Positions 9,891-16,208 of a DNA stretch of 16,208 nt are shown piece by piece (within the stretch, counting starts at the first letter, position 1; the number at the start of each line of letters is the position of its first letter). A program made the translations under genes and the position numbers. The notes below the pieces were generated by a model. That model did no database searches and was not told the DNA's origin. It saw only the letters and a program-made list of their open reading frames with translations. Source of the stretch: Mucidula mucida (lineage: Eukaryota; Basidiomycota; Agaricomycetes; Agaricales; Physalacriaceae); assembly GCA_015501055.1 (NCBI GenBank), contig JADNYV010000765.1:1-16208 (forward strand). Direction: 5' to 3'.

Positions 9891-10020
9891 AAAAAAGAAG
9901 TCCCACCCTTTCGAGTGGGACTGGGTTATATGTATGCCCAATTAAGGAATCGAACTCGCGACCACGGACACATCCTCTTCGTGCCCTCACTAACTACTCT
10001 AACAACTTGCATAGTTAGAT
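9891..10020 (-). ncRNA. tRNA-like Pol III unit (possible SINE or tRNA relic)
   Basis: On the minus strand there is an A-box-like TATGCAAGTTGTTAGAG (10013-9997), a good B-box AGTTCGATTCC (9956-9946), then a perfect 8-bp hairpin AGTCCCAC/GTGGGACT (9922-9899) and a TTTTTT run (9896-9891) that could end Pol III transcription. Cloverleaf pairing is poor in the D and T stems, so this is not a working tRNA. A tRNA-derived short element with its own 3' hairpin fits better. The order of the signals is seen; transcription is inferred. Confidence 0.3.
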
Positions 10021-10089
10021 TTGCAATCAACGCAGAAAGGCTTTTGAACAACGTACTAAGTTGAGTGCGGCTTCTGACCGCGAAACATA

Positions 10090-12192
10090 ACAAGACGTCA
10101 AAGCGATCCACGCGACAGAAACATCCAAAAGTCATTTACGCTGTGTGCATGGACATCAGCGCCGGTCGCCTCGCCCCTGGCAAAATATTCGAGAAAACGA
10201 CCTAAATTTCTCCATCAGACTAACACCAACTTTGAAGGACGACAACTTACCGCGTTCGCGCCAGTGAGAAGACGGCATGCAATTGAAGCCTTCATAGAGA
10301 TTCAACGCCTGCGCGTGTGATGGCCTCGCCGGCCAGGCAAAAATCTGGAGAAATCCTTTAGACTCAATTTGGCTTAGATTACCATCTTTGAGCCACGGAC
10401 AAGTGTCGACGAGTGAGGAGACAACCTCGTCAATATCGCTGAGTATCCCAGATTGTTCATCGGATGCGCGTATGACGGTCAGCCATCAATTCCAGAAGCG
10501 TAGCCTGTCATTGTCAGTCAGCGAGTGAATTACAAGTTGAAGAACAATCAAACTCACAACTTGTTCAACGGCGATCCATTCGCCCGATGCAGATAATGCG
10601 CGTATTGGTAGGCACAACGTCTACAATCCAATTGAGACGCGAAATCATTGTCATTGTGGAAACAGTATATCCAGTGTGAGTGGCCTCGCCGGCCAGGCAA
10701 AATTCTCAAGAAAATGACCTGCAATCTTTGAACACCACACACAAGACCTCGTACAAAGCAACCGACTTACGGTGGTCATGTTGAGTGTGAGACGACGACA
10801 TCACAGATAGCGCGATGCCGATCAGCCTGAAGTCGAGGATTAGGCTGCCGTGTCAAAGAGGATGAACTTGACGGATTTGCCGGGAGCTTTCCATCGCGGT
10901 AGGCGGACATGTCTCTGGACAACGGTGAACGAAAGCGCGAGCTAGACGTAGCGCTTCTGGCCTAGCTTCAAATTCAAGAAAACTGTCTTGAAGTCGGTTA
11001 GATATCTAAGTCAAAGAGAACGACATACTGTAAAGATATTCAACCCCAGCGTCACGGTACCGCTGTGCGAACTTGGTGTGAAGTGGCCTCGCCGGCCAGG
11101 CAAAATTTTCAGGAGAATTGGCTATAATCTTGTCAGAATCAAGTTCGAAACGCGATAGAAAAGGAACAACGTACTCTGACTCGATAGCAAGAACAAGCGC
11201 CATGATGGGTCAACACTCCAAAATCTTACAGGAGAAATATGGCCTTGAGAATGGAAGGTCAAGGTGATCCGGCACCTGGCGAGCAGAAAGTGGGGCGACG
11301 TCAACGCGAATTCAGACTAAAATGGTCGTCAACATCAACGTAAGGTGAAGATCACCCGAACAACTTACCTAGAACATATCCTCAAGAGACAACAAGCTTG
11401 GCCTCAATGACTGCGTAATGACACGCGTGGTGTGGCTTCGCCGGGCAGGCATCTAGCCTGCGCAGAACAGTGCTATGACTTAGGTCTAAAACCGAGTCAG
11501 AACACCGTCAAAGAAAAGGAAATAAACAACTTACAGCATAGTTTGACACGTCTTGGAATCGCCTGGCTGGTGGAGCATCAACATGGCGTAGACAGGACTA
11601 AATCAACGGTCAGAAAACGCTGCTATAACAACAATAGTTAATGAACTTACATCAAGATGAAGGGTGGCGTGAAGAGCAGCTTTTCGCTGCTCTCGAAACC
11701 GGGACTCCATAGCTGAGCGTCGTAGTCGCCTCGCCGGCGCGGCGTCATCCGTAGGGAGGTCCAGACTACGTCTGGTGTAGTCCGTGTTGTAATCTACCGA
11801 AGAATTCGTTAGTGGATGCGCAAATGTGAGGTGACCAAGTAACATACCATGAGAGCCACGGACACGGCTACGGAGAACGTTGAAGCAAGAAAAGACGTCT
11901 AGAGAAAGTCGAATGAGCATCTGGAAGACGAGGCAAAAATGGGAAACGACGTACCAGGCCGTGAGGGTAAGAGGGAGAGAACTCTCGGCATTGCCCGAGT
12001 ACCTCTTTTAGGCATCAACATCGACCATGGGAGCACCGGCGACGCACATCCTGGACAATGGCCAGTCGGAACGGTATTGGGAGTGGCGGCGACATGCAGA
12101 GCACCTTTGTCGACACCTGTGAACACGAATATTTAGCCATGGATGCGGACTGCGACAACGAGCCATGGACTTACCAGGAAGATTAACATCAT
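10090..12192 (-). pseudogene. Exon-rich unrecognised minus-strand gene with repeated FAWPARP-like exons
   Basis: Repeated GTAAGT-type donors on the minus strand (for example at about 12174, 11649, 11532, 11367, 10778 and 10252) with matching acceptors and branch sites define many small exons. A possible start is the double ATG at 12192-12187, followed by a donor. Coding-like exons include MLIRLSLDVFSCF... joined to DYNTDYTRRSLDLP, and a family of related peptides: ENFAWPARPLHTKFAQRYRD, FLQIFAWPARPSHAQALNLY, FLENFAWPARP, FLEFEARPEALRLA, RLDACPAKPHHACHYA, VDAPPARRFQDVSNYA. Stops and frame changes between exons mean I cannot build one continuous protein, so it may be decayed, or hold several short genes. 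No known domain recognised. Its 5' region at 11720-11920 is the most convincing coding part. Confidence 0.4.
10165..11745 (+). repeat. Six dispersed copies of a TGGCCTCGCCGGCCAGGC-type motif
   Basis: Copies begin at 10165 (degenerate), 10321, 10681, 11084, 11433 (one or two changes) and 11725 (degenerate); spacing is 156 to 403 bases. The copies at 10321, 10681 and 11084 share TGGCCTCGCCGGCCAGGCAA exactly. The core TGGCC-TCGCC-GGCCA can form a 5-bp hairpin. On the minus strand the motif encodes FAWPARP, but it is conserved at synonymous positions while the rest of each exon has diverged, so protein constraint alone does not explain it. Confidence 0.75.
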
Positions 12193-13683
12193 GCTAATAG
12201 TTGTTGTAGAGGCCAGGCAGAGAGAGGTGAGGGTGAAGGGTAGAGTTGGGAATGAGAGTGAGTAGTTTTCTGAAAGGCTTGGTGGTTATAGGGAGACAGA
12301 AAACCTAATATGCAGGGTCCATTCTGCGACGCTAACCACAACTTGGACAAATACTGTCTCTGATCTTGCCGAAGTCTTGCCCCATCTTTACTGTCGGTTA
12401 TACCTTTTTGCTTACCCCGGAGACTGAAAGATAGATGTTCGATGCCAGCGGAAATTGAGTCATGCAGAGTACACTTGAAATGGTTCGTGTCCGAAAGTCT
12501 GAATGAGTTGAGTTAAGATTTAGATGTTGATGGCAAGTCGGCTTAAGATCTAAAAATTGAGCATAGAAATGGGAACATGATATGAGTACGGCATGAGTGT
12601 CGACGAGTGCGAGAGTCAAGCGGCAAAGTGGCTGTGCGGTAAGTACGTCCGTTCGAGTCCGCCAAAGTCCGCCACAGTACTCATTTCTACGCATTCTGAC
12701 ACTGTCATTGCTATCCTCCAGGTCAACCATCTGAACTGTCACTTCGCTGTGGGATGTCATCACATTCACAGTACGGCGCGGGCGGCGCCAGAACCCAATT
12801 CAATTGCTCCCTGACACTCCATCGCGTCCTTCCACTCGTTGGGTCGCACAGGCAGATCCAATTTGACTATAATCACCTTCTAATCTATTTCGAGACTGCC
12901 AAGACATCGAATAGCTCAAGCAAATCCGCATCCGGAGAGCGTGCCCAAGTTTGTATCCTCGTTTCTCCCTCTGTAGTCCCCATGTTGTTGCTACTCTTTT
13001 GCACAATCAAAGGCACTGTATACACATCTGATATACGCATCGGAAACCCAAGAAAATCGAGACGGAAAAGTCAAAAGTTGAAGTCGCGACTTGGGATTTT
13101 TGGATTGAGCTCGGCACGTGCCAATGACGCATACGTGCTTGTCTTCGTACTACGATGATCTCTTTGCGCTCTTCGACGCAGGACGCGTCCAGCGGCGTTT
13201 CTCCGCCGCTAATTGATCACTGGGTGCCTTAATACTTCTGACTCGCGTCTCTGCTGTCTCTTCTCGCTGCAAAACCCACGCAATGCTGGCGTCTAGCGGA
13301 ATCTACGCCCAATTCGTATCCAACGCGTTCTTTGGGCAATCTTCCACGGACAAACACGCAGGAAACTCAGGAACTGGACCTCAGGGACACTGGCGGCTAT
13401 TAGATGTGGCTAGGCGCTGCGTTTCAGATGGGTTCTTTGGAGTTGGAATTGTTCTGGATGGTGTATTTTGGGATTCTATCGGCTGGGCGGGTGGATATGA
13501 CTGTAAAAGGCTTGGAGGGTGTCATATGGGTGACCTCCACGGGTCCCGGGAATTGTTTAAAAGGAGGGCGATGTTAGTGAGTTATTTATCATTCCCACTC
13601 CCGCCACATTCGCCTTCATTCACTCCTCTTCGGGAATCTTTCCTTTACTCTTCCCATCCTTGCATATCCTTGACCTCTACTCA
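12193..13683. other. Intergenic block, no supported gene
   Basis: Open frames here (for example 13283-13690, + strand) lack splice structure, domain similarity or coding-like composition. A small hairpin AGCGGCG/CGCCGCT lies at 13191-13210. A B-box-like GTTCGAGTCC at 12651-12660 has no foldable tRNA around it. The last about 100 bases (13590-13740) are pyrimidine-rich, as in basidiomycete promoters. Confidence 0.5.
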
Positions 13684-13690
13684 TATATAA
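13684..13690 (+). promoter_or_regulatory. TATA box of the interrupted gene
   Basis: TATATAA within a CT-rich stretch, about 60 bases before the first intron (13749-13797) of the gene that follows. Typical core promoter layout for basidiomycetes. Confidence 0.4.
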
Positions 13691-13740
13691 CGAGTTCTTT
13701 GTTGTTTTCCTTTATATTCGATTGAGCTCTCATTCACGGC

Positions 13741-14759
13741 GACTCAAGGCAAGTCTATGTTTTTTCTGTTATAATCCCGATACTAACACTTTCCTAGGCA
13801 GGGACTACACTACTTCGAGTCCTCGTTTATCCTGCTATTGGTTAGTCTCACCTATTTCGTCGCTTTTCTAGTCTGACCTTGTTTTCACGTTCAGAGCTAT
13901 CCTCCGCGATTACTTGACTTTCACGGTCCGCAAGGATTCAACGTATTTGACTACCTTTGATATTGACTCAACTTTTTTTGTAGATTATCGATCATTCTTG
14001 AACGAGATCGGTTCTGAATAGCTAATGGTATGTTCAATCTGTCTGACTATTTTCGATCTTCCTTCTTACCACCATGGTCAGATTTTGTTGTCTAATGAAC
14101 CGACCCGCAGCGACTCTCTGGACATCGCGGATATGCTTATTGGCATCCTCTTCAACGTCTCATGGTCGTCTTTCGCCGCCTCTTTGCCCGCCGCCGTCAT
14201 CGTCGTAACCGACTCCATAATGACAAACTCGCAATCTTGTCGACCTCAATGTGGAGCGTTCCCGGCACATTATTGCCTCCAACAAGTACACGTACAGACA
14301 TCGAAGCAACGTATTCAACTGGACCTGGGCTTCACAGATGTCTCTTCAGATAGTGGTACGTATTTTCCAATTTTTTAGTCAAACCACCGAATGACAAACT
14401 CTTCTCTTAGACGATCTTCCTGCCTCAATTGACATGCACCGCCGCCTCTGATCTCGGCGCTCTCCTCATTTGGCACAAACGTCCGACTACTCGCGTGACT
14501 CCCGACAAAATGATTGCTGAATTTTGACTTTGAGCTCAACTCCCACACAATCTTTCGACGTGTCGATCCGTGCACAGACTATGATGCCTGGCTTGTTGTC
14601 GATATGGCGTTGAGCCCGTGGACGCAACATCTAGCACTGAGCATGATTTTGCGCGCAGGGGACTGAGGACTCGTCGGGAAGAAATCTTGCAATGCCAAAG
14701 ACACCTCTTTGGGACTGCGTCAGGAGCATTGTGTCAACGACGCCGCTCTCATTGGGCAA
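13741..14759 (+). pseudogene. Upstream exons of the unrecognised gene interrupted by the mobile unit
   Basis: Introns at 13749-13797 (GC-AG, with AAG/GCAAGT donor and a perfect TACTAAC branch site), 13841-13894, 13926-13983, 14028-14081 and 14356-14410 define the exons. The last exon, 14411-14759, reads TIFLPQLTCTAASDLGALLI, then KRPTTRVTPDKMIAE, FDFELNSHTIFRRVDPCTDY, DAWLVVDMALSPWTQHLALS and ends LIGQ before a GTGGAT donor at 14760. It carries one extra T in a run at 14522-14525 (frameshift), TGA at 14664-14666, and an earlier exon has TAG at 14019-14021. Hydrophobic stretches hint at a membrane protein, but the family is unknown to me. The exon ends in phase 0, as the exon at 4301 begins, so these are probably two halves of one gene, split by the unit inside an intron. 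Confidence 0.5.
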
Positions 14760-14783
14760 GTGGATCCTTAGCAAACCATTTTC

Positions 14784-14934
14784 TAGCCAGGTAACCTAGC
14801 CTACAAAGTATGAGCAAGACTCGATACAGTAGGCTAGGTAAACCGGCAGCAATAAAAAGCGTGAACATCTTTTGGCCATGTCTGGCACAGTCGGATCAGT
14901 CGGTCCGTAAGCTATTATACCATATGCGGATGGC
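14784..14934 (+). repeat. 151-bp terminal inverted repeat, left end
   Basis: Inverted copy of 4143-4293 (150/151). Palindromic arms ACCTAGCCTAC (14794-14804) and GTAGGCTAGGT (14829-14839) flank an ATG at 14810; CAGTCGG occurs at 14888 and 14897. The outer edge is TAGCCAGG, with TA possibly being the target duplication. It lies 97 bp upstream of the helicase ATG and so is probably also its promoter/leader. Confidence 0.95.
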
Positions 14935-15013
14935 AAAAATTACGCCTCCTCCTGCAAGATTTTATTTCGACACTGGTAACCCTCCCCACACTCTTTTCAT
15001 GTCTCAAACGTAA
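14810..15013 (+). other. 67-codon open frame starting inside the inverted repeat
   Basis: The first 43 codons (MSKTRYSRLGKPAAIKSVNI...) are identical to the predicted N-terminus of the DUF6589 protein, because both lie in the repeat; the single base difference is synonymous. The last 24 codons are unique. A donor-like GGTAACC near 14977 and an acceptor GTCCCAG near 15066 could join this frame to the helicase, giving both proteins the same N-terminus. It may equally be an untranslated leader. Confidence 0.3.
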
Positions 15014-15031
15014 TCATACTATAAACTAATT

Positions 15032-16208
15032 ATGTCTTCACCTTTGGCGGTGTTGGACGCGTCCCAGGTGGCAGCTACACAAGTTATACTGGACGCGTCT
15101 TTGGTCTCTTTATGTGACCGGATGCGCGTCCTTCCGAGGGACCTTGTTCCGTGGGACTTCATTCACACCCTTGATCCAGACCCAAAGACAGTTGCTTTGC
15201 GCTTCTGCCTCCTAGTCTGGGAAAGAACGTTACATATGGAGATTCCACGGCAGAATCAACTCGAGGTCGCACTTGCTATCTATGCCCGTAAGGGCGACGT
15301 GCTTGCTATTGCTGGAACAGGATCGGGAAAGACACTCATGATGGTGCTTCTTCTTCTCATGGAACGTGTATTCTCCATCGCCATTACGATATCTCCCTAC
15401 AGCGACTGCAAATCACACAGGTACTTGTGTTCTATGGTGTCCCGGTCCTCGACCTTCTGATTGATGTGATTACAGGCACAAGTCTTCAATGATAAATATG
15501 GGATCCCTACAGTTTGCATCAATGACGATACACCGCGCGATGCAGAGTATTGGGCTGTAAGTCTACTTGAAGTATTTCTACTGTAACATGTAACTCAGAA
15601 TGTCCTAAAGGAGAACGTCTTCAACTTTTCGACGCGATCTCCAGGAAGAGCGCGCCATCTCATTGTAACAACTGAGCAATGCTTTACCAATCCGCAGGGA
15701 CATCTCCCAAGGATGGGTCAATATCTTCGTAACCCAGCTTTTCGAAAATATGTGCGATACTTCTTTGTTGATGAGGTACACACTGCGCACTACGCGGGTA
15801 TCAGTCGATATGGTCTTCCCGCCTTTCGACCAACCTGGGGCAGGCTCAGCGAGATCAAGGCTCTGTTCCCGTCTTCCGTCCCCTGGCTTGGCATGACGGC
15901 AACCTGTCCTCCTCATGTAGAAGCCAGCATCCAGAATCTTGGTATCCTGGCTGCGGATCATCAAACCCATCGCATCACGGTCAACCGCCCGAACACGATC
16001 TATGCAATGCATCAGGTCAAGGGATCAATCGACGATGTTAACAACTACCGATGTCTTCTTCGTGATATAGATCCTATCACGCAGCCTCGAGTTCTTGTCT
16101 TTTGTCGTACAAAAGGTCAGACCCGGGCGCTTGCAAAAGCTTTGACAGAATTCCTTCCTGCAAATCTCCGCAAGAAAGGGATCATTCGACACTATCACAG
16201 CAAAATGT
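15032..16208 (+). CDS. RecQ-type DEAD/H helicase, N-terminal part (partial, leaves at window end; frameshifted)
   Basis: Exons 15032-15420, 15476-15556 and 15599-16208, with introns of 55 and 42 nt. Motifs in order: Q-like IPRQNQ near residues 71-76, Walker A GTGSGKT 95-101, motif Ia region ISP/RLQITQ, then INDDTPRDAEYW, VTTEQ, Walker B box FFVDEVH near 212-218, motif III LGMTAT near 254-259, and VLVFCRTKG before RHYHSKM at the window end. Such enzymes unwind DNA 3' to 5' using ATP. Exon 1 is 389 nt, one short of the phase needed by the next exon; the frame changes after ISP at about 15395-15398 (CCC run), where family members read ISPL followed by xRLQxTQ. This is a one-base deletion or an assembly error. 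The start at 15032 is the first ATG after the repeat in the helicase frame. Its C-terminal half is at 1-1088. Confidence 0.9.

Larger units (their letters stand above)
14784..16208. mobile_element. Inverted-repeat-bounded helicase/DUF6589 unit, left part
   Basis: Left terminal repeat plus the 5' part of the helicase. Gene order and direction relative to the repeat mirror the right part at 1-4293, and the protein sequence continues from base 16208 to base 1 with no residue missing. It is either the same unit cut by the window ends or a second, equally oriented copy. Confidence 0.72.

Noticed and set aside
9493..10064. Open frames on both strands upstream of the SPFH gene
   Set aside because: Overlapping frames on opposite strands with no domain or splice signals; likely chance.
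10165..11745. CRISPR-like or satellite array
   Set aside because: Spacing is uneven (156-403 bases), the repeats lie in exons, and the DNA is clearly fungal.
12590..12675. tRNA gene suggested by GTTCGAGTCC and TGCGAGAGTCAAGCGG
   Set aside because: T stem pairs at only three of five positions and no acceptor stem can be formed; direct repeats of GTCCGCC explain part of the resemblance.
13283..13690. 135-codon open frame as a gene
   Set aside because: No family resemblance or splice structure, Ser/Pro-rich end made by a CT-rich promoter stretch, and it overlaps the TATA box of the following gene.
4143..14934. The 10.8-kb segment between the two inverted repeats as the transposon itself
   Set aside because: The two shared-family genes start just inside the repeats on the other side, and the segment holds ordinary host genes (SPFH, PLAC8-like) and halves of one broken gene, so the repeats fit better as ends of the outward helicase/DUF6589 unit.

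Overview
The window looks like nuclear DNA of a mushroom-forming basidiomycete (Agaricomycetes). GC content is moderate, genes are cut by many 42-58 nt GT-AG introns, and the two largest proteins (a RecQ-type helicase and a DUF6589 protein) belong to families that are abundant in these fungi. No prokaryotic, mitochondrial or viral signature was seen.

The main feature is a mobile-element-like unit lying across both ends of the window. A 151-bp inverted repeat, 150/151 identical, occurs at 14784-14934 and 4143-4293. Reading inward from the right-hand copy, a RecQ-type helicase gene starts at 15032 (+) and runs off the window end. Reading inward from the left-hand copy, a roughly 1,012-aa DUF6589 gene runs leftward (4267 to 1131, -). 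It converges tail to tail, 42 bp apart, with the 3' half of a helicase gene that enters at base 1 and stops at 1088. The helicase sequence leaving at base 16208 and the one entering at base 1 are consecutive in the protein, give or take one base. The simplest reading is one unit of about 5.7 kb, ordered repeat, helicase (+), DUF6589 (-), repeat, cut open by the window ends. That would make the 16.2 kb circular or a tandem unit. Two separate same-direction copies 10.5 kb apart are the alternative.

The DNA flanking the unit supports the one-copy reading. The end of an intron-rich plus-strand gene (13.75-14.76 kb) stops at one repeat. Exons on the same strand, in matching phase, resume after the other repeat (4.30-4.98 kb). 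The unit therefore seems to sit in an intron of that unrecognised gene. Downstream (4.98-6.69 kb) are decayed exon/intron remnants, including a 270-bp tandem duplication.

The rest is ordinary or broken host DNA. It holds the 5' half of a PLAC8-like cysteine-rich gene (7091 to about 6749, -) cut off at the decayed block, and a stomatin/SPFH (Band 7) gene (9292 to 7991, -) that is well conserved except for one frame break near its start. It also holds a possible tRNA-derived Pol III unit (about 10020 to 9891, -). Last is a minus-strand, exon-rich, unrecognised sequence (about 12192 to 10090) that repeats an FAWPARP-like peptide with unusually well conserved DNA. The block 12.2-13.68 kb has no gene I can support.

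Several breaks are single-base indels (15395-15398, 14522-14525, about 9235, and the window junction). They may be decay or uncorrected assembly errors.
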